Source: Epiperipatus broadwayi
Lineage: Eukaryota; Onychophora; Udeonychophora; Euonychophora; Peripatidae
Assembly: GCA_028023455.1 (NCBI GenBank)
Contig: JAQFVV010006273.1
Location: 1,984,001 to 2,048,000, forward strand
Direction: 5' to 3'
DNA: 64,000 nucleotides
Position 1 is the first letter of the stretch. Each line of letters begins with the position of its first letter. The translations under genes were made by a program, and so were the position numbers. Positions 24,141 through 36,598 of this stretch are shown piece by piece. The notes under the pieces were generated by a model. It had not been told where the DNA came from, made no database searches, and saw only the letters and a list, made by a program, of their open reading frames with translations.

Positions 24141-25450
24141 TAAGATCTAATCAAAAGACCTGGCCACTTTTATGTAAGCTTGGTAGTAATAATAGCAATT
24201 CTGAAAAAATTACAATTATCACTTCTAATGAGTTTGCCAGTTGTATATATCAGACTTCTAAATCCAAAACTGCTACAAGAAAAACTATCATTAGAGCATA
24301 ACTGAAAGATTCTCTTTCACAATAATTTTTTAATATAAATATAATAAAATTAGTAAATAGTGGTTAACATGTATTAAACCAGAAAAAGATCTAGGAGCTG
24401 ATAGCATTCTTCCAGAATTTCTAAATACATTAGATTTAAAGTCAACACATGGTTAGTTAAACTGTTCACTAACTGTTCATACAGAAACTACTCCAAAAAT
24501 TTGGCATATAAAAAAGTTACAGCACCCAACAACGATCCAAAAAATGATCATTCATTATCATTATTATGTGATCCTTAAAATCTATCAAAGACTATATTAA
24601 CAATAATTTTGATAATAGTTGAGAAACATCTATCTATAGAACAAATTGGGTTTAGCCTAGGAAAAAACTGTATAAACAAACTTTAGCATTAAAAACTCAA
24701 ACTGAAAAAAAGGTTTTAAAATAAATTAAAAGCTAGTGCTATCTTAATTGATATAATGTCATCATCTTATGGCATTAAGTTTCTAATATTTTTAAATGAA
24801 GGAAAATCATTAATATACTTGAAAAAAATGCTCTCCAATAAAAAAATTAAACAATGACCATATGATACAAAATGTAAAAGAACAATTTATCATAGGATTC
24901 AATTCTAGCATATACTTTATTTAATAAATTATCAGCAGTCTTCAAAAAATAGAATATAGTAAATTCTTCTATGCTGATGATATTGTTTTGGCTTCTCAAC
25001 TGAGATCCTGCCACAAAAAATTGTTAATCAAAAAGAATATGAAAAGGCTGTAAATCTTTTTCAAAGTTGTTCTTAATCCAATAGACACTATGCTCAAATT
25101 TTCACCTAAACAATAAAAAATCACCTTTTCAATAACAAATTAAAATGCAATGCTAGTTTACGCTATTCAGCAGTAATCTTGGATTATAGCTTTATTTTTC
25201 TCAATTATCTAAGATTAGTATCTAAAATAATTCACTTGATATTATGATGCAAGCACTTCATAGACAATTCCCTAGAATTATCATATTCTATTGATGACTA
25301 TTGTGGTCCTCTTTAGAAAAAAAGTCTACATTAATTTTCTGGATACTCAATTAAATATTATCATAAGAAATCTTGCCAGAAAATCAAGTTATTCCTTTGC
25401 AGTAATATCTCATTCTTTTATATATACCTCCATTTTTCACAAATAACAGC
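24100..25450 (+). pseudogene. LINE reverse transcriptase relic
   Basis: On the plus strand a linker reads SNQKTWPLLCKLGSNNSNSE near 24150. The RT opening follows near 24378 as KPEKDLGADSILPEFLNTLD, matching the common KxGKAxGxDGIxPEFLK pattern. The catalytic box FYADDIVLASQLRSCHKKLL is clear at 24964-25020, and TKCKRTIYHRIQF-like remnants lie between. Stops occur every few tens of codons. It differs from both the RTE-like relic at 15690 and the family at 18420 in its RT wording. It reads against the direction of the host gene, as an insertion within its presumed last intron. Confidence 0.65.
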
Positions 25451-25559
25451 CAATATTGACAATCATCTAATAGCTTTCATTCAAAATTCAAACATTGTAG
25501 ATCAGAACAAGCTTTTGTAGATAACATTAAAAACAGATTTTCTAATTTTGGTTGTTGTT

Positions 25560-26060
25560 CATTTCAGTACATACTAGTTTTTCAATCATCTCCTTAATTA
25601 TTTTCTGTTGTTTTAAGATAAATTACCCTTATAGAGATCTCTTTAGATTATTACTGGTTTCTTTTATCATTCATTGACATTTTTGTATTCTCTTTCTGGC
25701 TTTTACAATTTTCTACTTTTATTTCTTCCAGGTAGTTTTATAACTTATTTTGACTTTTTTCCAGGTAATACTGTATCATTTATATTATTTGAACTAACTG
25801 TTTTGGTTATGTTTTCTACTTTTCTAATAATTTGAATTTTATATATATTAATATTTTCAATATATTTTTACAAATCTTGATTCACAACATGTGACATAAT
25901 CAACTATTCTATCATTTCTCTGGAATTGCCATTTCATTCACTTGCTAATATTATTCCTAAGCAATCTCTGAATGTTCTAACTTCATTTAAAATAATTATT
26001 CTCTTTTTGGTGCTTAAAATTTCAATTTTTTAATCTTCACAATGTAATCCAAAGTTTATA
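25560..26060 (-). pseudogene. Possible decayed LINE segment
   Basis: The minus strand contains charged, Lys/Arg-rich broken frames such as LEEIKVENCKSQKENTKMSM near 25740-25660. These resemble the basic linker between endonuclease and RT of LINEs. No catalytic motif is visible, so this is a weak call. Low-complexity DNA is the alternative. Confidence 0.2.
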
Positions 26061-26490
26061 TAATGGTGATTTCTGCATAGCAAAGAAGGGTATTACAATC
26101 TCGCTTCAAAGTAAACCACTAAATTTTGTAAATCGAATATCCACTCTGATCTACAAATAGAATGTTTTTGACAGATGAACATTTTCCAAATGTTATCACT
26201 GGCTTTATTTACATAGAAGACATTGCAGCACAATAGCTGACTGATGACATAAGACAAGTAAACAACGGTGTATCTTTGCCTATACTTTTTACAAAATTTC
26301 TAGATTGTTCAGCAAAACACAAATCTATCAGTATCAGTGAAATATCAAAATTAATCAGAGTAAGAAAAAACTACTAATGTTTTTTAATAATAAATTTAAT
26401 ATAATATTAACTACAAGTACATAAAATACAACCACTAAAGTATCACATGATTACCATTTCCAATGCTTACACAAGTAGTGAAAACAATAG

Positions 26491-26873
26491 CAAACTTTCC
26501 AGATAATAGTGCCACCCATAGCAATCAATGGATGCTAGAAAGTTTGTGCATAAAATCCTTAACTAATGCCTACTGACCCAATATCAACAGACTAGTTTTT
26601 AGCTTGTAATGTTTTAGTGGTTATTAAAAACAGACACCAAAATATATAGATACTGAACTGGATTTAAATCTGTATGACTATATCCTAAGATTTAAATGCA
26701 GTGCTCTCAGATCCAAAGCTCATCACTGATGAAAGCCTCAATCTAAAAACTAGTCTGGGAGCTATTGTATGAGTAGGCATTAGATAGTGATTTTATGCAC
26801 AAACCTTCTAGCAATCACTTATTACTATGGCTTTCATGGGGTGGTGCTACTGTATGGAGAGTTTTCTATATGG
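26491..26873. mobile_element. Foldback element, copy 2
   Basis: This is a 383-bp imperfect palindrome of the same family as 12072-12746. The left arm (AACTTTCCAGATAATAGTGCC, AATCAATGGATGCTAGAAAG, GTTTGTGCATAAAATC, CTAATGCCTACT, AGACTAGTTTTTAG) matches the reverse complement of the right arm (AAACTCTCCATACAGTAGCAC, GATTGCTAGAAGGTTTGTGC, AGACTAGTTTTTAGATTG). It is shorter than copy 1, with part of each inner arm missing. Its right end lies exactly at the point where LINE family 2 copy B begins, so it either inserted into that LINE or marks a rearrangement junction. Confidence 0.82.
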
Positions 26874-27948
26874 TTTAGATAGATATAGAGAAGATATATA
26901 ATAGAGTAAATAGAAATAGAATATGGGTAAGTTTAGTAAATTTGGGAATGGATGGAGCTTTAGTGGATCTTATTAAAAGATTGTATGAAAATAATTACTA
27001 TACATATCAATTAGGGAGTATAGAATCAGTTATAGTTAAAAATGGGATGGGATCAAGGCAAGGATGCCCCATGTCACCGATTTCATTGTATTTGAGAGAA
27101 ATGGAGAGCACAATAGAAAGATTAGGAAGAGGGGTAGAGATAGCATTATGATGTCTTCTTGTGCACAGAAAGAAGAAAAGATATGGAAGTTATGCTGAAG
27201 ATGTATGCAAGAGTGGGTAAAGAGAAGGAGATTAAATTTAATAAAGAAAAATCAAAAGTAATGATGATTAATACTGGGACAGAAAAGACAAAGAATTTTT
27301 ATTGGGGATATAAAGTTGTGTGGTGAATAGGTATATTTATTTGGGAATCATCTTAAGTAATCATAAAAATTGCTTGGATAAATGGGGAAAAATTTGAGAA
27401 ATGAAGCAAAAAAAAAAGAAAGAGATCAATAAAAAAATTAAGTGTTTTCATATAATAAATATTATGTAGCAAGAATTGTGCAGAAAGGAGTGGCAATAGC
27501 AGAATTAACTTATAGTAACACTGCATTGTGTTAGTAAAAGGGTGTTAGATTACTTAGAAAAAGTACAAAGAGAAATAGGAAGACATACATTAAATGCAGA
27601 TCTATGGATGGAAAAGAAGGCAATTCAAGAAGAAATGGAATGATCAAATTTTTATATGAAAGATGCAAACAGTAAAATGAAAATGTTCAGTAGTCTGCAG
27701 TTTACAGATAATAAGAGAATAGCCAATATAGTATTTAATTGGGTAATGAGCAAAGTGCAGCCAACAAGATGGGTGAGAAAGGTGGTACGGTATGCAGAAG
27801 ATTTGGATAAAGAATTTATGTCAGTATACTTATACAAAAGGTGGGATGATTGTGTTACACAAATTGTTGAGTGTAATAGTTGCATGCATTAATAAGAAAT
27901 AAGGAGTTGGAGAACTAGTATGGAGAGTAAAATGAGTTTAAATATATA
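26871..27948 (+). pseudogene. LINE family 2, copy B, first part (RT)
   Basis: The RT reads IDIEKIYNRVNRNRIWVSLV, NLGMDGALVDLIKRLYENNY and NGMGSRQGCPMSPI in better condition than copy A. The YADD box region is lost (a small deletion near 27150 joins to LCTERRKDMEVMLKMYARVG). Downstream thumb and connection sequence follows (NKEKSKVMMINTG, YIYLGIILSN; then 27656-27892, MKDANSKMKMFSSLQFTDNK). The element is interrupted near 27948 by the LTR-like insertion and resumes near 30101. Confidence 0.82.
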
Positions 27949-27949
27949 T

Positions 27950-30100
27950 ATATTATACCGGATACTCAATCTATCTGAAACAGAGGGTGCCACCAGACCA
28001 CTACGTGTCTGGAAAATTTGTTTACTGTGATCAGAATAGATGATGATGATGGTTTGCGCCGACTAGACTCAGGGAGAAACAAGAGATCTTAAATTGTTTA
28101 GACAATTGAGACAAAAGCACAAAGACAAACGTCAGCCAAATTAAGTTTAAACATATTTCATAAATTTTATTATGAGAAAATAAATTATTAAATATAAGTT
28201 TATGACACAATAGATAGGGGTTAACTCAGGCGTGTACCAGACATACTGAAGGCAAAGCTATGACAGACTGACTGATCTTCTAATAAACAAATTTAAAAGG
28301 GAGGAAGCAAATTTCGTTCAGCAGAGGATTCACTTAAACACCGGTTTCCACTTTATGATATTTAAACCATATGCCCCTGAAATAGATCAAAGAACCCAGT
28401 GCCGATGAGCTTTCCGAGATCTAAGCATGGTCAGATCTCGAATGTCCTTATATCAGTATGAACTGCACCAATTACTACATTTAAAATAACGGTGATTGAT
28501 CCACCTCAAGAACAATCGAAAAATATCATTGAAACGAAGAAACAATTAAACCTGGTGAATCCCAGCCAAACGATTGGCGAAAATTACTTTAAAATTAATA
28601 ATTAATGGTCTCAATAAGAGACAAGTAAATTATTAGAAAAACAATTACGTCTGCCCAGCATTTAAAGAAAATAAACTTACAAACAAATTCTGAGTACACG
28701 CTCTGACAAATTTAAAGCACACATAATAAATACAAAAAGAAATCTATTGGAGAGTGCACATGAGTACGAAATATCAAATACTCTAGCAGAACGAAAGTAT
28801 TGCCCACCTGTAATTTAAGAAAGGATAAATTTTATATTCCTGCTGACGACTTCCAAAATTACAAAGAAAAACACAATTCTAATCTCCGCCTTTAGAGATA
28901 TTAGAAACGAAATCTCCACCTGTGAAAATCAGACAATAAGTCGTCAGCCAAAAGATTTTTGGAGGCTAAGAACTAGGGCAAACATAGAGTATAAAATTAA
29001 TTATTGAATACTAAATAATTACAGGTAAGCATAAAAAAATATATATACAAGACTGCTAAAGCATTTACAAAAGCGAGGCATAAAATATAAAACTCATTCG
29101 TCACTCTCCAATAAACAAAACTGAAAGCAAATTGGAAGCTTAAAACTAAGATTCCAAGACACACTATAAAATATTGGAAAACACAGCAAATATTAGATAT
29201 GAGGCTATATTGATTTAAGAAGACATATTTATGATTAGATTGAGCGGAGATTTAATGAGAATTAATTTACCCTGGGAAGAATAAATATGAAAATAGTTAC
29301 CTTTCGGTAAAACAAAGTTCATGTAGAGTGCGCACTTTTACTTAAGTTCATTTTCAGGTTCTTTAGGCAGCAAGGTAGATGTAGAGAGGTTCCGGCTTCT
29401 TTTAGGTGTTCAAGGTATTACTGGAGCAAACTTGGAAGTCAGGGATCCGTCTTTTGTGGAGTTAGCAAGCCATTCGGGTGGTGGTAACAAATATAGAGTT
29501 TTTCATTTTGTTGCAGGCAAAAGTATTTAATCACAGCTGGTGTCAATTTAAGAAATTAAATGTCCGTGCTGATATAAATTCTCACTTGATAAACAGCTTG
29601 TCTATCAACGAACAATGAATTAACTGACACTCCAAATTTTCGGGGCTATTTATACGTTGCTCCATTTCCCACGAAACACTTTACTTGTTGTCCAATTTCT
29701 ATCCCTGAGGCAGGGCAAATATTAATCTCCTGCTCAATCTATCTAAGAATTCCACCCAGGGTTTATTGAAATGAAAACAACAACATAAAAATCAAATCTC
29801 CGCTATAAAAATTGGTTACAATAATTAAAATAAAAGCCACAGGAATGCAATTAGCTAGCCAGCTTGTTTTTAAATCAAATGGATTTAAAAACAGGCGGTA
29901 TATGAAAACTATTTTAAAATAAATCGATAAACATTTTTAAAAAAATCCGTTTTACATATAAACGCGTGTGTACTTCGATACACGCATTCTTTTTAAATAA
30001 TACTGCAAATTTAAACTCTACGTTTAATGAAAATTAAAAGCTTAATAAATTTCTTTTTTTTTTGTAATGACACCATTGAATCGGATTTCAATCAGGTTCA
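27950..30100 (-). mobile_element. LTR-like insertion (probable solo LTR), 2.15 kb, splitting LINE copy B
   Basis: LINE family 2 copy A is continuous where copy B is interrupted by this block, which fixes the insertion limits within a few bases. ATATATATA-type sequence flanks both sides and may include the target duplication. The block has a higher GC content than its surroundings and no long frames. Read on the minus strand it begins TGAACCTGATTGAAATCC...GGTGTCATTAC, carries a promoter-like GTATAAATAG at 29655-29646, and ends near GGTCTGGTGGCACCCTCTG. TGTCATTACA near the start is shared with the block at 54090-56920. These traits suit a solo LTR, but terminal TG...CA is not clear, so a non-autonomous element of another kind remains possible. 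Confidence 0.6.
29646..29655 (-). promoter_or_regulatory. TATA box of the LTR-like insertion
   Basis: The minus strand reads GTATAAATAGCCCCG. A GC-richer leader follows at the expected distance. It lies about 450 bp from the presumed 5' edge of the element. Confidence 0.45.
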
Positions 30101-30615
30101 ATATATATAGAAGTAAGCAGAATATTGGGTGTGAATTAATTTATGATGATAGCAAGGAAAGTAGTTTACTGTTTAAAGCTTGAACAGGATCTTTGGCAAG
30201 AAAAGAATATATTCATAAATGGAAAAATGTGGGGGATTTAGTCTGCAAGTTGTGTAAGGAAGGCATAGAAAATATTAGGCATCTGTTAATTAAATGTAAA
30301 TGTTTGCAAGTAGAAAGGGTGCAAATAATAAAGTTGTGGTTAAATAATTATAAACAAAGTGATTATATAGAAGGTGGGTTCTTGTTTTTTATGTTGGATT
30401 TGCAAAAAGATAAGGGGGATTTAGATTTAAAGGCCATGGAATTGACAAAGATTATGTTGTGGAAATGGGATGGAGTAGGATAGAAAAGAATATGGGAAAA
30501 ACTTAAGGTGGGAAATGGAAAGGGCAGGTAAAGTGGCTAACAAGTTTCTCTGGGCATAGTAGCTGACTCTGAAAAAGAAGAAGTCTCAGTCCATCTCATC
30601 ATATTGTTTTTACAT
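30101..30615 (+). pseudogene. LINE family 2, copy B, second part (C-terminus and 3' end)
   Basis: The sequence resumes GAAGTAAGCAGAATATTGGG, exactly where copy A continues. The frame 30193-30483 reads KWKNVGDLVCKLCKEGIENI then RHLLIKCKCLQVERVQI: a CxxC...H...C knuckle as in LINE C-terminal zinc domains, followed by a conserved tail ending MLWKWDGVG. The 3' untranslated part (GGCTAACAAGTTTCTCTGGGCATAG..., ending near CATCTCATCATATTG) also occurs in copies A and C. Confidence 0.82.
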
Positions 30616-31689
30616 AAAATATCTCAATAAATAATTAGATTATGTGAAAAGAGTATATAGTAAGAACAGTTTTAAAAATGTTAAATTTTAGATTATAGAA
30701 TATATAAGGTTGTCAAAACTGGATATTAATTAAAATAATGCACAAGCTCTTTAGCTTTGAATTTGTATTTAAGAAATTACATTTTTAGTTTATAAAATCA
30801 ATTTCAAAATAAAGTAAATATTATTATTATTCTGATTAAAGAATAAAAATAGACATATAAATAATAAATTATAACTTATTATAAATTAAATACTAATATT
30901 TCAACAAATTTTTGTTTTTATATTACTGCAAGATTTTAAAGCAGATACTAGTTAAAAATATAATAACTAATATAATCAAAAAAGAAGAGCTTAACCATAG
31001 GTTTGAGCCCTCCAAACCTGATATATTGTGTACAGAGAGGAATGACACCAAGAAAAAAATCAAGGAAGCTTGTTTTATTACCAGTGACACCAACTCTATA
31101 AACAGGAAAGACACTTCCTTTGCCATTTCCAGAAAATGGATAATATAAAGAAATATATTTGCATATAATAACATTGATAATCTACAAGGCTATGATTATG
31201 GAGTAATGAAACTCTGAAAGCGCTCAGTCCAAATAAATTGTTATATGAAATAGTTTCATCTTTAACACATTAGCACATTATTAATTATAATCAAAATTAT
31301 AACTGAGCATTTTAATTTATCTTTTTGATGTAATAAATATTGAAATATTATATGTAATAGTAATGCTTTTCCCTATACAGTATATTAATTTTCAATTAAT
31401 GTGTTTATATGATTTAAATTAATAATAAGATTATTTTTTAAAAATTAGATTATAGTTTGCAGAAGTGGTAAATCAAATACATATATTAAAAAGATTCATG
31501 TTATTCCAAGATGGATTTCCATGACAGCACATACACTTATGTTACGATAAGGATTAAAAGCAATCTAATGGAACTTCAGAATAACTAACATCTATGACTC
31601 AGACTCAGGGCTAAGGTATCAGGGAATCATATTATTTCTAGAATGAGACAGTATCAATAGCTCCAGGAAGTTTCAACCAGTCACTTAGT
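30616..31689. other. Unassigned DNA
   Basis: The plus-strand frame 30912-31148 (containing FEPSKPDILCTERNDTKKKI) and the G/C-richer parts near 31000-31140 and 31500-31690 look less random than their surroundings and may be old repeats. No motif or repeat partner was identified in the window. Confidence 0.3.
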
Positions 31690-31856
31690 AAAATAGAAAT
31701 AAAACAAACTAACTCCTTTGTAAAACTTGTTTTTTATATGACTATAAAATGAAAAAAAAAAAAATCCAACGTTTCGACTATTTTTTTTTAATGTTTACAG
31801 TCATATAAAAAACAAGTTTTAAAAAGAAGGAGTTAGTTTGTTTTATTTCTATTTTG
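31689..31856. repeat. MITE-like hairpin with inverted repeats of about 55 bp
   Basis: AAAATAGAAATAAAACAAAC... (31689-31744, through AACTCC and AACTTGTTTTTTATATGACT) is the near-exact reverse complement of 31798-31856 (AGTCATATAAAAAACAAGTT...GGAGTTAGTTTGTTTTATTT). The A/T-tract-rich loop contains CCAACGTTTCGAC. No protein is encoded. It is consistent with a small non-autonomous DNA element. Confidence 0.75.
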
Positions 31857-32410
31857 GATATTTATGAACTATTTTGAAAAGAACTCTGTGCTTGATATAT
31901 TAAATTATTTCACTTAGTAAAACGTTATTTTAGTCATGTATTATATTCTTTATCATCCCCATAAGCATATTTTTTTCATAGAAGCAGAATATTAATCACT
32001 TTCAATGGATTTCTATAATTTCTGCCTGAGTTTTCTTATATAATGTCTGAAACCATATATTCTGAATTTTATCTTTTGATAATTCCCTTATTTCTCTTTA
32101 TTTTGAAAAACAAGTTTTACATCGCAGCAAAATTTAAAAACAACTTCTGTTTTTATTCTTTATTAACCCCATACTGGAATAACTATCTCTTATTCTTTTC
32201 TCTTAATTTAATAAATTAAAATAATTACCCATTTCCAGAGATTAAATAATAAGAATATTTTAAATATAACAGATTCAATAAATATACAAGTAAAATGTAT
32301 TTTATATTTAGAACTTATAAACACACAAATCTATGTGCATTTTACATAACTTTTACTACACCTTTTTCATAAAAGTTTTTAATATTATAGATTATCATTA
32401 TTCAATGAGA
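31857..32410. other. AT-rich DNA, nothing recognised
   Basis: Low-complexity AT-rich sequence with no frame, repeat or RNA signal. Confidence 0.4.
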
Positions 32411-32411
32411 A

Positions 32412-32530
32412 CTTTTCCTGCGTAATTTAGTAGTGCTAGAGCACCAGTCTGGTTAGAATTTTTGAATCGATTCCAGTTGTGATAATTCCAGGACACAACT
32501 TTTTTATGAACACTCAAGCAATAAAGCCAT
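32412..32530 (+). mobile_element. Decayed tRNA-derived SINE or tRNA pseudogene
   Basis: The plus strand carries GTAATTTAGTAGTGCTAGAGC, which resembles box A (TRGCNNAGYNGG), and 30 to 40 bases further on TGAATCGATTCC, which resembles box B (GGTTCGANTCC). CACCAGTCTGGTTAGA sits in the position of the anticodon arm. A downstream AGTTGTGATAATTCC...GGACACAACT can fold as a hairpin. The boxes carry substitutions and no flanking duplication was found, so it is older than the SINE at 6980-7088. Confidence 0.5.
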
Positions 32531-32610
32531 TCAATTACTTATTTTATTTTTTTTCCAATGAGAGCTTAGTATTTTAATATATGTGTTAAATATTTACACA
32601 GCTTATAAAG

Positions 32611-32643
<33 letters not shown>

Positions 32644-32645
32644 TA
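32611..32645. repeat. (TA)n microsatellite
   Basis: A run of TA dinucleotides interrupted once by TG (ATATATATATATGTATATAT...). Confidence 0.85.
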
Positions 32646-33211
32646 AGACTCCTACATAAAAACAAAAGGGGGATATATTATATTGTAGTAGTACAAATTG
32701 ATTGCAAGCAGCATCATTTGCATTACAAGGTAGCCTCATCACTGAATTTTTAAAAGCATTTTAATAAAATAATAATAAAGTGATTTGTAAATGTTATAAG
32801 TTGTGTGTGCACATGTTATTGGCATGTAAAATTAAAACAGTAAAATTATAACTCACATAATGAAGATGAAAATGTAGAAAATCATTAATTTATATAAGTT
32901 TACTATTTACATGCAAATCAAATGTATAATTACAATAAAAAGATATTCGTATTTTATGACCTTTCAGATTTACTTTCTCTAAGAAACTTTTTTCTTGTGG
33001 TAAATTTTATGGTAAATCCAAATACTTTATTGAAAAATTGGATAAGCTAGACAGGCATAATTTTTATTGCCACTTTTCATGAAAAACAGTTTATAATTAT
33101 CTGAAAAGCAATTATCTGAATGTAAAAAAAAACATGTTTTGTATAATTAAATATAAAGTTATAATTTGAGATAAAGTTGTTTTGCAGTACATTTCAATGT
33201 AAATTAGTCAA

Positions 33212-33514
33212 GTGTTAATTAGTTTGTTCAGTGTGACAAACATATTTATCAAGGCAACAAAAATAAATACCATTAAAGGTTTAAGTTGTTGGGATATGGT
33301 GGTTTTGGTATTGGGCAAAAGTATAACTAAATCTTTAGATTTGAACCAAAAAAGACAGCAGTGCAAACTGATTTCAGGAAGAGGAGAGAAAATGTTGAGA
33401 AATAGAGTGATTGTTATCAGTAAAAAAAAAGTAGAAAAGATTATGAACTATAACCAGCCAAAGAATAAGTCTAATGCAGTAGTTATTGCAAGTTTACTTC
33501 TAATAGAAAAGTAA
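33212..33514 (+). pseudogene. Possible Tc1/mariner transposase N-terminal relic
   Basis: A 100-codon frame contains GLSCWDMVVLVLGKSITKSL and later SGRGEKMLRNRVIVISKKKV. The order (a short helix-turn-helix with GKSI, a basic GR-rich linker, then RxRVI) recalls the DNA-binding half of Tc1-like transposases. No catalytic DDE domain follows. Similarity is judged by eye only and the frame could be chance, so this is a weak call. Confidence 0.3.
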
Positions 33515-34720
33515 GACTGCTACTAGATAAAATACATTTATTGCTACCTGTTTAAAAGTATTTTTCAGTATTACATCAAACTCAGATTTATAAATAAATT
33601 TGCTACGAGAAAGTATTTCCCATGTATGTCTAAAGAATTAAAGGCATCTTAATCAAACATCTAGAACCATATAGTTTTATCCAGATATGTACATTGATCA
33701 TATATAAGATGCAACTTTACTTGCTTACAAAACAACCATGCCATAAGATCTGTCATGTACATGTCTATAATAAAATTAATTTTCTTGGTCTACAATTATT
33801 GATGCCCAAGAAGATTAAATGAAGTAAAGAGAGATTGGATTTATTATCAAAAATGTGCTCAATAGGTAGAATATAAGCTTATAATATCAACAAAACCATA
33901 AAAATGTTTATTATATAAGATGTTTCTTTTATATTTGAATATAAGGCTTTAGAATTATTATTATTAATAGAAGCTTGCATTTAAATTTAATGTTTTTAAA
34001 TATTTGTTGATTTCAATATTTTTGTATTTTATGATTTTAAAGTAGTTGCAAATACTTAAAATCGTAAATAAATGTTATATTATTTGTTAGCAAATGTAAT
34101 TATATTGCTGTTTGAACTTATTCTAAACATACATTTAATATAACACTAAACCTGAGGAGACCTGCAATCCCCTGGAAACATGCTGGGGTAACAAACATAT
34201 ACTGAAATGATGATGATCAAAAATAATGCATCCAGAAGTATTCTTTCTAAAAAAAAAAAGTGACGCCTAAGGTCAATTTAATTAAATTGATCCTCAAAAA
34301 AATAAAAAGTAAAAAAAAAAGTTTTTTGGAGTAATTAGGCTGAATGAATCTTCTAAGTACAAATATCATTTTGATCATCAACATCGTCACCGTATTTTGT
34401 TATACTTAATATGAACTATTACATTTTGAAGTTGCAAGCATTATATAGATATTATCATTACAATAGATTTAAGAAGCTTCATATGTAATATATTATTAGT
34501 GAATTTATTATTTTAGATTGAAATCATTAAATTAGAAATTATCAATATATTTATTGATTATTCTTGTATATGTCATAACAAACTGTAGTAAATTGGTGTT
34601 ATCTGATTTTAGTATAAATATGTCATTTTAATTTCATAATCTATTATTTTTTATTTTCTATTTTTACTTTCACATTTCTACTGTATGTAATATGAATATA
34701 AAACAGAGGACTATACTTAC

Positions 34721-34885
34721 ATTTCCTTGATCCAAGATCATTATCCGATCACATTTCAAAAGTGTCTCTAAACGATGAGCGATTATAAGAACAGTACAAT
34801 TACTGAATTCTTTTCTAATTGTATCTTGTATTAACTTATCAGTGTAAGAATCAATCGAGGCTGTAGCTTCATCCATTAGTACAAT
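34721..34885 (-). CDS. MRP5-like ABCC transporter, exon with Walker B, D-loop and H-loop of NBD2
   Basis: This 165-bp, 55-codon exon encodes the C-terminal core of an ABC nucleotide-binding domain: Walker [11 protein letters not shown] (catalytic Glu in DEA), D-loop SIDS, then [20 protein letters not shown], the switch His in IAHRL, and [10 protein letters not shown]. All residues needed for ATP hydrolysis are present. The borders are clean: acceptor TTTTAAAG above 34885, donor GTAAGT at 34720, both phase 0. It joins the signature-motif exon (36847-36960) across a 1.96-kb intron. ABCC proteins are membrane exporters of organic anions, conjugates or cyclic nucleotides; the substrate here cannot be told. 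The wording ETxxKCDRIMxLxQG and the exon order fit the MRP5 group better than MRP1, by memory of the families. Confidence 0.9.
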
Positions 34886-36598
34886 CTTTAAAAAATAATA
34901 ATTGCAAAACAGTTTTAAAAGAATAATAAGCAAATGGATTATATATATTCATTATAAAATATTTTCTACAACTATAATAAAATTATTAATTTCACATAGT
35001 TTTTAAAATAGATATTTGGCTTGATAAAAATAACATAAATTAGTTCATAGAAATCTAATGGTAAAAAGTTAAAAAGAATCTGTTGGAAAACAAAGAGAAT
35101 TATACAATCTAGCAATATTTAAATGTATAGCAAGATATAAAAAAAATAAAATTAGCAAAAAATATTATAAAGAAATATATTGCTAAAATATAAAATGGAA
35201 AGTTAATCACTATATAAGAATTTTTAATTGAGAAAGTAACACTGAAATTAATAAAATGAAAGTTTATGAAACAAAGCAGAAAATTGGGCATTTTTTATTT
35301 TAAATTGGTTGATGACGACTATATCAAAATCTTATAAAAATAGAGTTATAAAGCAATGTGCATCATATGTAATAAAAAATAGGGGGACTAGGGAAATAAT
35401 TATTAGTGACAAAATGAGTTAAAAAGCATAACTTGATAGATTAAAAAAAAGAGAGAGATAATTATATATATATAAAATAATAAGACAGTAATAAATCAGA
35501 AACATTTTCTTGAAATGTTTCAGCATTATAATGCCATTGATTCAAAATAGGATAAATTAGTTTTAAAAATGCCTATGTAAAAAAAAATGAGATCAATTGA
35601 AAAATACTAGGAAACCATTTTTGATTGGTATAAAATCAGAATGCAGATAATAGAAGATAAATTATGCAATTTTAATAAAAGTGGGAAATATTTGAAGTTT
35701 TTTTCAAAATAACTGTACAGACAGTTTATTGTGAGAAAAGTTAAAAAAACATTTTAAAAAGCTTTGAATTGCCAGTGAGATGATTAACTAAAAGGCAGAG
35801 AAAAAAAAAGAAAACTGAAGTAATTGAAGATGTGTGTGTATAAACATGTATATCATGGCAATAATTTTTAGAGAAAAGATACATTAAACTAGAAATATTA
35901 ATTTGAAAAAGAATGTAGAAAAATTAAAGAATGGCAATATATATATATATAACTTTTCATTTGTATATGATAAAATACAACACTTTACTTATGAAAAAAA
36001 GTTAATGAAATTCATTTTTGACAAAGAGTGGAGAGATGGTCCTATATAAACAATAAGTTTATGACAATTGCAACTGAAAATGAAGTCAATTATTGTTTAT
36101 GGTTAATTTTATTTAGAAATGCATCAAATGAATAGAAAACAATAATACTAAAAAAAAAATTAAAATCTTTAGTTAAAAAAATGACATGCAGTGCCTTTTT
36201 ATATTTGTAGCAATCCACTGATAACTTTCTAATCTTTTGATCTAATCAAAATAATATGTACCCTTGAATTTTCTACAAACTTAAAAAGATAAATTCATCC
36301 AAGCAGATCACATGTACATGATGATTTACAAAGTTATCAGCAGTCTGAATATGTATGTGAAAAGGTGCTGCAGGTCTAATACTAAAACAATTACAAAAAT
36401 ACTCTAAAATATTGCCAAAAATCCTAAAATATACACATATGGTACTTACTGTATAATATATAAAAATATGATGTGGAATATTACTTTCTAACAATATTAA
36501 AATTATGAATTTCACTAAAAAATTTGATCTTAAAAAGTACATTTTTAATAACAGTAAAAATATTGATTTGCCATACAAAATTATGATGAGCCAATTAT
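34886..36598. other. Intron of the ABCC gene
   Basis: This is most of the 1.96-kb intron between the signature exon and the Walker B exon. It is AT-rich with A tracts and TA runs (35462, 35938). Open frames (35291-35109, 36578-36273) have no known motif. A small hairpin element (36599-36737) sits at its upstream end. Confidence 0.6.

Noticed and set aside
30923-31174. Minus-strand hydrophobic frame that might be an ABCC membrane helix exon
   Set aside because: It would lie after NBD2, where no membrane segment belongs. The charged plus-strand reading of the same DNA is equally open.
33541-33640. Minus-strand GAGTTTGATGTA... (EFDVILKN), considered as the missing exon after the H-loop
   Set aside because: No good acceptor in phase and the residues after EFD do not fit the family; kept out as chance.
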